Position numbers and translations under genes: made by a program. DNA of 64,000 bases from Silvimonas terrae (lineage in GTDB: Bacteria > Pseudomonadota > Gammaproteobacteria > Burkholderiales > Chitinibacteraceae). Positions 35,498-44,956 of this stretch are shown here, one piece after another. Every line of letters starts with the position of its first letter. Position 1 is the stretch's first letter. The stretch is from contig NZ_JACHHN010000001.1 of the NCBI RefSeq assembly GCF_014202765.1, forward strand, positions 685,735 through 749,734. The letters are read 5' to 3'. The notes below the pieces were generated by a model. That model was not told where the DNA came from, made no database searches, and saw only the letters and a program-made list of their open reading frames with translations.

Positions 35498-36637
35498 TCA
35501 GCCGGCCGTAACCAGCCGTACGCGGGTGATCTCGGAGGGCGCGCCAAAGCGTTTGGGCGGTCCCCAATAGCCCGTGCCCCGGCTGGTGTACACCCAAAGG
35601 CGGTTCAGCCGGTTGAGCCCCGCTGTAAACGGCTGCTGGAAGCGCACAAACAGGTTCCATGGCCAGAATTGGCCGCCATGGGTATGGCCGGACAATTGCA
35701 GATCAAAACCGGCTTTTGCCGCGGCAGTGGCAGTGCGCGGTTGATGCGCCAGCAACACGCGTGCGCCGGCGTTATCCGGTGCACCGGCCAGCGCGGCTTG
35801 CGGGTCGCTGCGCTGGGCTTCATTGAAATGGTGGGCGCTGTAGTCCGTCACGCCCGCCAGGACCAGCGGCGAACCATCGTGATCCAGCACCACGTGCTCG
35901 TTCAGTAGCACATGGAGACCCAGGCGGCGCAACTCGGCAGTCCATTCATCTGCACCGGAGTAGTACTCATGGTTGCCTGTCACAAAGTACGCGCCATAGC
36001 GGGCTTGCAGACGGGCCAGGGGCGCAGTGTGCGGGCTCAGGTCGGCCACGCTGCCATCAACCAGGTCACCGGTGACGGCAATGACATCAGGCTGCAGTGC
36101 ATTGACCTTGTTGACGATGGCATCCAGATAGCGGCGTTTGATGGTTGGCCCCACATGGATATCGCTGATTTGCACAATGGTGAAGCCGTTCAGCGCGGCG
36201 GGCAGGTTATCCAGCGGTACATCGATCTGGACCACGCGGGCCCGCCGCCGCGCATTGGCAAAACCAATAAGGCTGACGACCAGCGCCAGGACCGGTACAG
36301 CGACGGCAGAGGCCGTGACCAGTTTGGTAAGACCATTTGCCGACAGCGCCAAAGTGCCCAGCAACAAGACGGGCTCCCGCAGCAGCGTGAGCACAAACAA
36401 GGAAGAAAACAGCCCCATGGCAATCAGCCCGACCCAGGACAGCCGGTCTGACAAAGGCTGACTGGCAATGCCACGGGCAATCAGGCCCAAAGGCAGCAAG
36501 AGGGTAGAGAGCACCAGGAAGACGACTGCGGCGGTATCTACCGCTGGCCCGAACGGTAATGCGGGAATTAACCGCAGGCCGATATACACATGCAGCAGCG
36601 CAACAATGCTGACCGCAAACAGGAAACGACGACGCAT
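35498..36637 (-). CDS. Membrane-anchored metallophosphoesterase (YkuE/YaeI-like)
   Basis: Protein of 379 residues. The N-terminal 145 residues form about four membrane helices; the rest is a calcineurin-like phosphoesterase domain. Metal ligands appear in order: QISDIHVGP, TGDLVDG, TGNHEYYSG, LLAHQP and SGHTHGGQFWP. The family includes UDP-2,3-diacylglucosamine or other lipid phosphate hydrolases and phosphodiesterases acting at the membrane. CGGAG precedes the ATG. Substrate not predictable. Confidence 0.9.
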   Translation of the reverse strand: MRRRFLFAVSIVALLHVYIGLRLIPALPFGPAVDTAAVVFLVLSTLLLPLGLIARGIASQPLSDRLSWVGLIAMGLFSSLFVLTLLREPVLLLGTLALSANGLTKLVTASAVAVPVLALVVSLIGFANARRRARVVQIDVPLDNLPAALNGFTIVQISDIHVGPTIKRRYLDAIVNKVNALQPDVIAVTGDLVDGSVADLSPHTAPLARLQARYGAYFVTGNHEYYSGADEWTAELRRLGLHVLLNEHVVLDHDGSPLVLAGVTDYSAHHFNEAQRSDPQAALAGAPDNAGARVLLAHQPRTATAAAKAGFDLQLSGHTHGGQFWPWNLFVRFQQPFTAGLNRLNRLWVYTSRGTGYWGPPKRFGAPSEITRVRLVTAG

Positions 36638-36875
36638 GTACTTGCTCCGGATAAACGTCAGTGCGGAAAAGCCGCACCCAGATCAGGTGGGTGGGCGGCA
36701 CAGCATATTCAAGCGTCATGAATGCCATCCGGTACAAGAAATCCAGATAAACACCGGGCACTGGCTGGTACTGTCAGGCGGGTGTAAAACAAGAACGGCA
36801 TTCGTCATTTTTGTGTACTAGCTTGAAGCCAGGGCGGCGGGTTTTGCCGATGTTGCGATTCTGCGGAGAAACATC

Positions 36876-37457
36876 ATGAGCGCAAAAAAGATACTGGTTC
36901 TGGCGGGCGACTATGTTGAAGACTATGAACTGATGGTGCCGTTTCAGGCGCTGTTGATGGTGGGCCATCAACTGGATGTGGTTTGTCCTGGCAAGAAAGC
37001 GGGTGAGCAGATTCGTACGGCCATCCATGATTTTGAAGGTGACCAGACCTATAGCGAAAAACGCGGCCACAACTTCACCCTCAATGCCACGTTCAGCGAA
37101 ATCAACCCCGCTGCCTACGATGCCTTGCTGATTCCAGGCGGGCGGGCGCCAGAATATATCCGCTTGAACACCGACGTTTTGAATGCCGTCCGTCATTTTG
37201 CCAAGGCGGACAAACCTATCGCCGCAATCTGCCACGGTGCGCAATTGCTGGCCGCCGCCGGCGTGCTGGAAGGGCGCACGTGTTCTGCCTACCCGGCCTG
37301 CGCGCCGGAAGTCCGCCTGGCCGGCGGCAGCTATGCCGAGATCGAGATCAGCGCGGCGCATCGGGACCGCAATCTGGTCACCGCGCCGGCCTGGCCCGCC
37401 CACCCGGCCTGGCTCGCTGCATTTCTGGACGTGCTCGGCACCCGCATTACTTTGTGA
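36876..37457 (+). CDS. DJ-1/PfpI family protein (PfpI-like)
   Basis: Protein of 193 residues in the DJ-1/PfpI superfamily. The conserved Glu is in [12 protein letters not shown], the nucleophilic Cys-His in [14 protein letters not shown], and [11 protein letters not shown] supports the PfpI branch. Members of this branch are amidase, protease-like or deglycase enzymes. Its stop codon lies four bases before glcD on the same strand, which suggests it belongs to the glycolate oxidase operon, perhaps guarding against glyoxylate-type aldehydes (inference). Confidence 0.88.
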   Translation: MSAKKILVLAGDYVEDYELMVPFQALLMVGHQLDVVCPGKKAGEQIRTAIHDFEGDQTYSEKRGHNFTLNATFSEINPAAYDALLIPGGRAPEYIRLNTDVLNAVRHFAKADKPIAAICHGAQLLAAAGVLEGRTCSAYPACAPEVRLAGGSYAEIEISAAHRDRNLVTAPAWPAHPAWLAAFLDVLGTRITL

Positions 37458-37461
37458 GCCT

Positions 37462-38994
37462 ATGGCCCAAGCCATGACGACTGATGCGGGCAGCCACCAC
37501 GCTTCTGCTTTGGATACGCCGCCGACCAGCGCCGGTGCGCAATTGCGCGCGCGGTTGTTGAATGCTTTACAAACGGCGGTGCCCGGCTGCCAGGTGCTGA
37601 CGGGAGAGGAGAATCTGGCGCCTTATGAGACAGATGCGCTACCGGTATACCGGCAATTGCCGCTGATGGTGGCGTTGCCGGATGACGAATCGCAAGTGCA
37701 GGGCGTACTGCGTGAGTGTCGGCGGCTAGGCGTACCGGTGGTGCCCCGAGGCGGGGGCACCAGTTTGTCCGGCGGGGCCACACCCATGCCCAACAGCCTT
37801 GTGTTGTCCCTGGCGCGGCTGACGCGGGTGCTGGAGGTTGACCCGCTGGCGCGGACCGCGACCGTCCAGCCTGGCGTGCGCAATATCCGCATTTCTGAAG
37901 TCGCTGCGCCGTATGAACTCTATTACGCACCCGACCCATCGTCCCAGATTGCCTGCACCATCGGCGGGAATGTGGCCGAGAACGCCGGGGGTTTGCATTG
38001 CCTGAAATACGGGCTGACCGTGCATAACATCCTGCGCGTCAAAGCCATCAGCATGGATGGTGAAGTGCTTGAGTTTGGCTCGCTGGCGCCAGATGCACCA
38101 GGACTGGATTTGCTGGCGCTGTTGATCGGCAGCGAGGGCATGTTTGCGGTGGTCACCGAGATTACCGTGCGGCTGATCCCCAAGCCGCCCGTGGCCAAAC
38201 TGGTGCTGGCTTCGTTTGACGACGTGGAAACCGCCGGTGACGCCGTCGCCGCCATTATCGGTGAAGGCATCATCCCGGCCGGGCTGGAAATGATGGACAA
38301 GCCGGCGATTGCCGCCGTGGAGGCATTTGTCCATGCCGGCTACGACCAGGAGGCCGCCGCCCTCCTGTTATGTGAGGCAGATGGTAACCGCGAAGAAGTG
38401 GCAGAAGAGGTCGCCCGCATTTGTGCTGTATTGCAGCGGCATGAAGTCCGGGATGTACAGGTCTCCAGCAACGAGGCCGAGCGGCTCAAATGGTGGTCTG
38501 GCCGCAAGAACGCGCTGCCGGCCGCCGGGCGGCTGGCCCCGGATTACTTCTGCATGGATGGCAGCATACCGCGGCGCGCTATTGGCAAATTGCTCAAGCG
38601 TATTCAGGGCATGGAAGAGGTTTACGGCCTGCAGTGCCTGAACGTGTTTCATGCCGGAGACGGCAATCTGCATCCCCTGATCCTGTTTGATGGCAACGAC
38701 GCTGACCAGTTACGCCGGGCCGAGGATTTCGGGGCTGACATTCTGGAGCGCTGCGTGGAACTGGGTGGCACCATTACCGGTGAACATGGCGTGGGCATCG
38801 AAAAACTGAACTCCATGTGCGTGCAGTTCACGCCCGCCGAGCGCGAGACTTTTCTGGCGATCAAGCGTGCGTTTGATCCGGCCGGTTTGCTCAATGCCGA
38901 CAAGGGGATTCCCACGCATGCCCGCTGTGCCGAGTACGGTCATATGCATGTCAGCGGCGGGCGCTTGCCGTTCCCGGATATCGAGAGGTTCTGA
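37462..38994 (+). CDS. glcD: Glycolate oxidase FAD-binding subunit GlcD
   Basis: FAD-linked subunit of glycolate oxidase, which converts glycolate (and D-lactate) to glyoxylate at the membrane, 510 residues. The FAD-binding PCMH domain has VPVVPRGGGTSLSGGATPMP and TIGGNVAENAGGLHCLKYG, each quoted within 20 residues. The C-terminal cap has NVFHAGDGNLHPLILFD and TGEHGVGIEKL. The start is taken at 37462; an ATG 12 bases later is possible. Its stop codon overlaps the glcE start by one base. Confidence 0.94.
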   Translation: MAQAMTTDAGSHHASALDTPPTSAGAQLRARLLNALQTAVPGCQVLTGEENLAPYETDALPVYRQLPLMVALPDDESQVQGVLRECRRLGVPVVPRGGGTSLSGGATPMPNSLVLSLARLTRVLEVDPLARTATVQPGVRNIRISEVAAPYELYYAPDPSSQIACTIGGNVAENAGGLHCLKYGLTVHNILRVKAISMDGEVLEFGSLAPDAPGLDLLALLIGSEGMFAVVTEITVRLIPKPPVAKLVLASFDDVETAGDAVAAIIGEGIIPAGLEMMDKPAIAAVEAFVHAGYDQEAAALLLCEADGNREEVAEEVARICAVLQRHEVRDVQVSSNEAERLKWWSGRKNALPAAGRLAPDYFCMDGSIPRRAIGKLLKRIQGMEEVYGLQCLNVFHAGDGNLHPLILFDGNDADQLRRAEDFGADILERCVELGGTITGEHGVGIEKLNSMCVQFTPAERETFLAIKRAFDPAGLLNADKGIPTHARCAEYGHMHVSGGRLPFPDIERF

Positions 38995-40091
38995 TGCCCC
39001 TGCCGGCAGTGACATCCTCGCCCGTGCTGGAGCGCCTGCGCGAACAAATCGGGGCTGCGCGGGCGGCTGGCGGCATGTTGCGTATTCGTGGTGGCGACAG
39101 TAAAAGCTGGTACGGCAACCCGGTGCCCGGCCCGGTGCTGGATGTGCGCGACTATGCCGGCGTGGTGGCGTACGACCCTGCTGAACTGGTGATCACAGCA
39201 CGTTGTGGCACCCCTTTGGCCGAAATCGAAGCCACCATCGCCCAAAATGGACAAATGTTGCCGTTTGAACCGCCGCACTTTGGCCCGACTGCCACCCTGG
39301 GCGGTTGCATTGCGGCGGGCCTGGCTGGTCCGCGCCGGGCGTACGCGGGGGCGATCCGGGATTATGTGCTGGGTGTGACCATCATGAACGCGCGCGGCGA
39401 GGTGATGCGGTTTGGCGGTCAGGTCATGAAAAATGTGGCCGGTTACGATGTGGCGCGGCTGATGGCCGGGTCACTCGGCACATTGGGGGTGATTCTGGAT
39501 GTATCGCTACGGCTGTTGCCGGTACCGGTCGCCACGCACTCGCTGCGGTTTGTGATGGATGAAAACCAGGCGATCGAAACGCTGAATCACTGGGCCGGCA
39601 AGCCGGTTCCCATGAGTGCATCCGCCTGGCATGAGGGCGAATTATTGTTGCGTTTGTCCGGCAGCAAGGCTGGCGTCCAGTCGGCCATTGCCCAACTGGG
39701 GGGCGATCTGGTGGCAGACGACGGTTCTACCGCGTACTGGCAAGCCTTGCGTGAACAGACCAGTGATTTCTTTGCGCCTTCCGCCACCGCGCTGTGGCGT
39801 ATTGCCGTACCACCCACCACCCCGGCGCTGGCGCTGGAAGGCGCGCAGTGGCTGGAGTGGGGCGGGGGACTGCGCTGGTGGCGCACGCCGGAACCTGCGG
39901 CAGAAATCCGCCGCGTTGCCGAACGGGCCGGTGGGCACGCCACCTTGTTCCGGCGCGGGACCAACACTGAAGGCGGGTTGCCGGCTTTTTCTTCCATACC
40001 CGGCCCGCTGGCCGCGATACAACGGCGCCTCAAGGCGGTGTTCGATCCAACGGGCATCTTTAATCCATGCCGTATTGACCCGCGCTTCTGA
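38994..40091 (+). CDS. glcE: Glycolate oxidase subunit GlcE
   Basis: Second FAD-binding-domain subunit of glycolate oxidase, 365 residues. RIRGGDSKSWYGNP replaces the full glycine loop seen in GlcD, and PHFGPTATLGGCIAAGLAGP and QVMKNVAGYDVARLMAGS are characteristic of GlcE. It ends with FDPTGIFNPCRIDP. Its ATG overlaps the glcD stop (ATGA-like), showing translational coupling. Confidence 0.93.
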   Translation: MPLPAVTSSPVLERLREQIGAARAAGGMLRIRGGDSKSWYGNPVPGPVLDVRDYAGVVAYDPAELVITARCGTPLAEIEATIAQNGQMLPFEPPHFGPTATLGGCIAAGLAGPRRAYAGAIRDYVLGVTIMNARGEVMRFGGQVMKNVAGYDVARLMAGSLGTLGVILDVSLRLLPVPVATHSLRFVMDENQAIETLNHWAGKPVPMSASAWHEGELLLRLSGSKAGVQSAIAQLGGDLVADDGSTAYWQALREQTSDFFAPSATALWRIAVPPTTPALALEGAQWLEWGGGLRWWRTPEPAAEIRRVAERAGGHATLFRRGTNTEGGLPAFSSIPGPLAAIQRRLKAVFDPTGIFNPCRIDPRF

Positions 40092-40100
40092 CCAGACCCC

Positions 40101-41339
40101 ATGCAAACGCGTCTACAACAAGCCATGCGTGAAACCCCGGAGGGCGAGGAAGCCGAGGCCATTTTGCGCAAATGTGTGCATTGCGGCTTTTGCAATGCGA
40201 CCTGCCCCACGTACCAAATCCTGGGGGATGAACTGGATGGCCCGCGCGGCCGGATCTATCTGATCAAACAAATGCTGGAGGGGCATGCCACCAGCGCAGA
40301 TACCCGGCAACATCTGGATCGTTGCCTGACGTGCCGCAATTGCGAAACCACCTGTCCGGCCGGTGTCCAGTACGGCCGCTTGCTGGAAACCGGGCGCAGG
40401 CTGGCGCTCAAACGCAATCCACGATCACTGACCGAACAGGCTATGCGCCGCGCGCTGGCGGCCTTTCTGCATACGGGGGTGCTGTTTACGCCCGTACTGC
40501 GGCTGGGCCAGGTGTTGCAGGCGGCCTTGCCGGCGGCAGTGGCGGATCATATTCCCGCGCGGCGTCCCGCAGCCGGTGTCTGGCCACGCATGACGCATGA
40601 ACGCAAGGTCATTTTGCTGCAAGGCTGTGTCCAGCCCGCCATGGCCCCCAACATCAACCGGGCAACCGCACGGGTGCTGGATCAGGCCAGCATTCAGGTC
40701 CTGCGTGCCTCCGCAGCGCATTGCTGCGGCGCCATTCACCAGCATCTGGATTTTGAAGCAGCGTCTTTGGCCGATGCCAGACGCAATATTGATGCCTGGT
40801 GGCCGCTGATTGAAGGCGGTGCAGAAGCGATTGTCAGCAATGCTTCGGGTTGTGGCGTGGCGCTCAAGGAATATGGCCACCGTCTGCGCAACGATCCGCA
40901 CTATGCCCGCAAAGCCGAACAGATTTCTGCCATGACCAAAGACATTGCCGAAGTCCTGGAGCCCCATGCTGCGCAACTGGCGCAGGAGGCGCGCTTTCCA
41001 CCGCCGGCTGGCGTGGCTTTCCACCCGCCATGCACTTTGCAGCATGGCTTGCAAATCCGCGGCAAGGTCGAGGCAATACTGGCCGCCTTTGGCATCAATG
41101 CCCGTCTGCCGCACGATGCGCATCTGTGCTGTGGTTCGGCCGGTACGTACTCATTGTTCCAGCCAGAATTGAGCCTCACCTTGCGTGACGAAAAATGCCG
41201 GGCGCTGACGCAGACCGGCGCCACCTGCGTGGCGACTGCCAATATTGGCTGTATTGCGCATTTGCAAAACGGGACGGCGATTCCCGTTGTGCACTGGATC
41301 GAGGTCATCGACAGTGTGCTTTGCGGCACTGCACTATAA
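40101..41339 (+). CDS. glcF: Glycolate oxidase iron-sulfur subunit GlcF
   Basis: Iron-sulfur and electron-transfer subunit of 412 residues. Two [4Fe-4S] motifs are present near the N-terminus: CVHCGFCNATCPT and CLTCRNCETTCPAG. Two CCG-type domains follow, with HCCGAIHQHLDFEA and HLCCGSAGTYSLFQ. It passes electrons from GlcD/GlcE to the quinone pool. No glcC regulator or glcB malate synthase is adjacent. Confidence 0.94.
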   Translation: MQTRLQQAMRETPEGEEAEAILRKCVHCGFCNATCPTYQILGDELDGPRGRIYLIKQMLEGHATSADTRQHLDRCLTCRNCETTCPAGVQYGRLLETGRRLALKRNPRSLTEQAMRRALAAFLHTGVLFTPVLRLGQVLQAALPAAVADHIPARRPAAGVWPRMTHERKVILLQGCVQPAMAPNINRATARVLDQASIQVLRASAAHCCGAIHQHLDFEAASLADARRNIDAWWPLIEGGAEAIVSNASGCGVALKEYGHRLRNDPHYARKAEQISAMTKDIAEVLEPHAAQLAQEARFPPPAGVAFHPPCTLQHGLQIRGKVEAILAAFGINARLPHDAHLCCGSAGTYSLFQPELSLTLRDEKCRALTQTGATCVATANIGCIAHLQNGTAIPVVHWIEVIDSVLCGTAL

Positions 41340-41607
41340 ATTGCACTGCTGATCCCGTTTTAGCCCGCCTCCAGCAAAACCAGCATCCACGCTACTTTGC
41401 CGCTGATCCCGCTATACCCCGCCAGCGGGCGGGCAGGGGTGTCGCCTAAAGGTTGCAGTCCATTTTTTGATATAACGCAAAAAAACTGTAACAGGCTGAT
41501 TCACACTTTCTTCCTGCGGGCCCGCATCGGCCTTGGGTTTCCCCATTTTTTGCCGCTTACAGACCAAATGTAGTTTGATCCAGACGGCCTACAAAGCGCT
41601 TGTCATA

Positions 41608-41641
41608 CTGATATATTAGGTGCAGCATTCTGATATATCAC
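41608..41641. promoter_or_regulatory. Tandem CTGATATATCAG-type operators upstream of exuT
   Basis: CTGATATATTAG (41608-41619) and CTGATATATCAC (41630-41641), centres 22 bp apart. Each differs by one base from the palindrome CTGATATATCAG found at 54893-54904 and 57885-57896. The two-turn spacing and AT-rich core suggest a dimeric regulator; the GntR/FadR-type gene at 51436 is the best candidate in the window. Confidence 0.65.
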
Positions 41642-41870
41642 CAATGCAGTGCGAAACAGCACGAACTTGGTGCGCTGCACAAAAAATCACTGGAAGAACA
41701 GTACCCTACGTGAGCCCGATTGGTTGTTCCATTCGGAAAAACCGCAGGGTTTGGGTCAATCCGGGGTCGTGCAGACAAACACGCTGTTACTGGCGTAGAT
41801 GGACTGAATTCAATTTGCAGAGGTCGGCGGTTTTGGCAAGCTAGCCATCACCTTAACGACCCGGTTAAAT

Positions 41871-41921
41871 CCAGCCGCGCTGGAGTCCGGTATCTGGCAT
41901 AAACCAGACCGGAGTGGCTGG
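41871..41921 (+). promoter_or_regulatory. Nested hairpin in the exuT leader
   Basis: Outer arms CCAGCC and GGCTGG enclose imperfect inner arms (CCGGTATCTGG with CCAGACCGG). It ends about 30 bases before the exuT start. It may affect mRNA stability or translation; no known riboswitch class is recognised. Confidence 0.35.
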
Positions 41922-41951
41922 CTTATCAATCAAGTGGTTGAAGGATATGTC

Positions 41952-43241
41952 ATGAATAAAATCAAAGGCATGCGCTGGTGGATGGTGGGGTTGGTCACCG
42001 CGGGGCTGATTGTCAATTATCTGGCACGCAATACGCTGTCGGTTGCCGCGCCCACCATGATGGAGGAGATGCATTTCACTGCCAAAGAGTACTCATGGAT
42101 CGTGGTCTCCTGGCAGATCTGTTATGCATTTATGCAGCCTGTTGCAGGCTATGTTCTGGATACGATCGGCACCAAGATGGGTTTTGCCATTTTTGCGCTG
42201 GCCTGGTCCGTGGCTTGTGCCGGTGCTGCAATGGCAACCGGCTGGCAGAGCCTGGCGTTCATGCGTGGTTTGCTGGGGCTGAGTGAAGCTGCGGGCATTC
42301 CGGCAGGTGTGAAGGCCACGACCGAATGGTTCCCGGCCAAAGAGCGCTCGGTGGCGATTGGCTGGTTCAACATCGGTTCTTCTATTGGCGCATTGTGCGC
42401 GCCACCGCTCGTGGTCTGGTCCATCCTGCATGGTAGCTGGGAGTGGGGCTTTCTGATCGTCGGCGGGCTGGGCCTTGTCTGGACCGGGCTATGGATGTGG
42501 CTGTACAAGCACCCCAAAGACCAGAAACACCTCTCTAACGATGAGCGTGACTACATCCTGGCCGGCCAGGAAGCCAAGTACAACGACACCAGCACCAAGA
42601 AGGCATCGTGGAAAGAAATTCTGCGTAACCGTGACTTCTGGTCCATCGGTATCCCGCGTTTCCTGTCTGAACCGGCATGGCAAACCTTCAATGCCTGGAT
42701 TCCGCTGTACATGGCCACTGAACGCCATATGAACCTGAAAGAGATTGCCCTGTTTGCCTGGCTGCCGTTCCTGGCCGCTGATATTGGCTGCGTGCTGGGT
42801 GGTTATCTGAGCCCGCTGTATCACAAGTATTGCAAGGTATCGCTGTTTACTTCCCGCAAGATGGTGATGGTGACAGGTTCCCTGTGTATGGTCGGTCCGG
42901 CTTGTGTGGGTCTTGTTGCCAGCCCGTACGCTGCCATTGCCCTGTTGTGTGTAGGTGGCTTTGCCCACCAGACCCTCTCCGGCGCGCTGTATGCCATTAC
43001 GTCTGACGTCTTCGGCAAAAACGAAGTGGCGACTGCAACCGGTCTGGGCGGCATGTTTGGTTACCTTGGTGCCACCCTGTTCACGCTGGTGTTTGGCGTG
43101 CTGGTCACCCAAATCGGCTACAGCCCGCTGTTTGTGGTGCTGGCATTCTTTGACATCGTGGCGGCCATCATTGTCTGCTTGCTGGCCCGTGAACGTGTCA
43201 TCGTGACTCAGGCACCGGTGGGTGCGGTGGCTACGGCCTGA
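41952..43241 (+). CDS. exuT: Hexuronate transporter ExuT
   Basis: Inner-membrane proton symporter for galacturonate and glucuronate, 429 residues, anion:cation symporter family. It matches E. coli ExuT along its length, for example KIKGMRWWMVGLVTAG, VMQPVAGYVLD-like MQPVAGYVLDTIGTKMGF, TEWFPAKERSVAIGWFN, LYKHPKDQKHLSNDERDYI and CVGGFAHQTLSGALY. The ATG at 41952 has AAGGA upstream. It opens the pectin locus and is preceded by tandem operator candidates. Confidence 0.94.
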   Translation: MNKIKGMRWWMVGLVTAGLIVNYLARNTLSVAAPTMMEEMHFTAKEYSWIVVSWQICYAFMQPVAGYVLDTIGTKMGFAIFALAWSVACAGAAMATGWQSLAFMRGLLGLSEAAGIPAGVKATTEWFPAKERSVAIGWFNIGSSIGALCAPPLVVWSILHGSWEWGFLIVGGLGLVWTGLWMWLYKHPKDQKHLSNDERDYILAGQEAKYNDTSTKKASWKEILRNRDFWSIGIPRFLSEPAWQTFNAWIPLYMATERHMNLKEIALFAWLPFLAADIGCVLGGYLSPLYHKYCKVSLFTSRKMVMVTGSLCMVGPACVGLVASPYAAIALLCVGGFAHQTLSGALYAITSDVFGKNEVATATGLGGMFGYLGATLFTLVFGVLVTQIGYSPLFVVLAFFDIVAAIIVCLLARERVIVTQAPVGAVATA

Positions 43242-43278
43242 TTATGATGAACATGACTGGTTGATCGATTAGCCAGAA

Positions 43279-43306
43279 CGCCAGGCCCTGCGCAAAGGGT
43301 CTGGCG
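43279..43306 (+). terminator. Hairpin after exuT
   Basis: Eleven-pair stem (CGCCAGGCCCT with AGGGTCTGGCG, one G:T pair) 37 bases past the stop codon. It has no U tract and could be a partial terminator between exuT and the porin gene. Confidence 0.45.
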
Positions 43307-43504
43307 GACCGGATAGCAGTCTGGAAATACATATCTGACAGCCTGAACCAACAGACTGAACTAATACCTGGTACTGCATTTTTCCGTCTTTCTGCCGGAA
43401 GGGGCTTTTTACGCCCGCATTTTGCAATTGATAAAAAAGATTGCAGGTGAATTGCAGTACTTCAAGGCCGCATATATCGGCGTTATAAAACAGGGAGTAA
43501 TACT

Positions 43505-44788
43505 ATGGTAAGAAATGGCAATTTCAGAATGAAAGCCATGCTGCTGGCTGGCGCATCGGTTTTCAGTTGTATCTGTGCTCCGGCATTTGCCGATTTAAGC
43601 CAGGCCATGAAAGATCTTGATATTCAGACAACGATTTACGGTTTTCTGAATGGCCAGGTTGAATCGGTACAGGCTGATGGCGGGGCGACCCCATATAATT
43701 CACGCGGCCGCGTTTCCGATGGTAATTCGCGCCTGGGATTTAGCGGTTCTATTGGTATCAACCAGTACGCCAAAGGGATCTGGCAACTGGAAGGTGGCCT
43801 GAACAACTTTGAAAATGGCGGCGTTAATGATCAGGGCAGTTCTGCTACCCTGGAGTCGCGCAATACATTCGTGGGTATTGACGATACCCGTTTTGGTCGT
43901 TTTGTTGCGGGTAATAACGATTCGGCCTATCGCAGCCTCGTCGGTTCGGGGGGCGAGCTGGGTGGTAACCTGGGCATGACCTCGCATGGTCTGGATGTGC
44001 TCAACAATACCTCTGCCCAGATGACCGGTAACGCCAACAGCGTGTTCAGCCGTGGCGAAGCACGCTACAAAAACTCGGTGCATTACACATCGCCAACATG
44101 GGCGGGCTTTCAGGCTGCGGCTTCATACGGCTTTGATGAGAACGAAAGCAGTGGCGGCAATCGTGGTCGTTACTCGCTGGCAGCCAAATACGGTATCGCC
44201 GGTTTTGAAGTGGGTGTGGGCTACGATCGCCAGGCCAATACCGGTGTATTGACGGATAACCTCAGCTCCGGTTATGGCTTTCAGACCGGTTCGGTCAATA
44301 ACGTCGATACCTATTTTTATAAGGTCGTCGCTTCGTACAAGTTCCCGACAAAAACCTATGTGGGCGCAGGTTATGAAGTTGGCAATTATGGCTACTCGCA
44401 ATTCACGGCCGCTAGCGGCGGCAATCTTTATCCAAGCCTGACTACAGGCAGCATGAAACAAAATGCCTGGATGATTTCGGCCGCGCAGGATATTGGCGAA
44501 AACATTTCGCTGATGGCTGGATATGCCAAATTAGGCAAGCTGGATAACACCACATTTGCCAATCCGGAAGACTATGAAGCCACTCAATGGTCTTTGGGTG
44601 CCATGTATAAATTCAATGATTACCTGGCAACCTACGTCTATTACACCGATATCAAAAATAAATCCCAGCAAAGCGTGAATCTGGGACAAGCACCGATTTA
44701 TAGCAACAATTCGGGCACAAGCAGCGCCTATCTGGCGCCGGGTGATAGCCCACGTGCATTTGGTATTGGTTTGATCGCGCACTTCTGA
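43505..44788 (+). CDS. Gram-negative porin
   Basis: Sixteen-strand trimeric outer-membrane porin of betaproteobacterial type, 427 residues. The signal peptide ends CICAPAFA. TIYGFLNGQVESVQ is the usual first strand, SRLGFSGSIGINQYAKGIWQ the second and third, and the protein ends FGIGLIAHF with the terminal Phe needed for assembly. GGGAG precedes the ATG. Lying between exuT and a polygalacturonase, it probably admits oligogalacturonides or galacturonate (inference). Confidence 0.92.
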   Translation: MVRNGNFRMKAMLLAGASVFSCICAPAFADLSQAMKDLDIQTTIYGFLNGQVESVQADGGATPYNSRGRVSDGNSRLGFSGSIGINQYAKGIWQLEGGLNNFENGGVNDQGSSATLESRNTFVGIDDTRFGRFVAGNNDSAYRSLVGSGGELGGNLGMTSHGLDVLNNTSAQMTGNANSVFSRGEARYKNSVHYTSPTWAGFQAAASYGFDENESSGGNRGRYSLAAKYGIAGFEVGVGYDRQANTGVLTDNLSSGYGFQTGSVNNVDTYFYKVVASYKFPTKTYVGAGYEVGNYGYSQFTAASGGNLYPSLTTGSMKQNAWMISAAQDIGENISLMAGYAKLGKLDNTTFANPEDYEATQWSLGAMYKFNDYLATYVYYTDIKNKSQQSVNLGQAPIYSNNSGTSSAYLAPGDSPRAFGIGLIAHF

Positions 44789-44833
44789 TTTTCCGGCGCA
44801 AACGCGCCAGGACGCCATTGACCCAGCAAACCC

Positions 44834-44854
44834 CGGTACGGATTTTCCGTACCG
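44834..44854 (+). terminator. Hairpin between the porin and polygalacturonase genes
   Basis: CGGTACGG and CCGTACCG arms with an ATTTT loop, 45 bases after the porin stop codon, without a U tract. It may lower read-through or protect the porin mRNA end. Confidence 0.45.
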
Positions 44855-44956
44855 CAGGGAGCGGCTTGCCGTTCGCTGGCCAATGGCTGGCCAAAACAAT
44901 GATGAACAAATGGGGACCTGTGTGTTGCAGGTGCCCGAGTTCCGGAGAAGTCAACC

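Larger units (their letters stand above)
41340..41951. other. Long intergenic region between glcF and exuT
   Basis: About 610 bases without a credible gene. It contains two loosely similar segments (41348 and 41402, GCTGATCCCG plus a CCCGCC-like tail) just after glcF, the tandem CTGATATATCAG-type sites at 41608-41641, and a hairpin-rich leader (41871-41921) before the exuT start. The exuT promoter must lie here, most likely around 41600. Confidence 0.7.

Noticed and set aside
41348-41411. Two similar segments (GCTGATCCCG...) after glcF as a repeat element
   Set aside because: Only ten bases are identical and the rest diverges; it is too short to call a repeat family.
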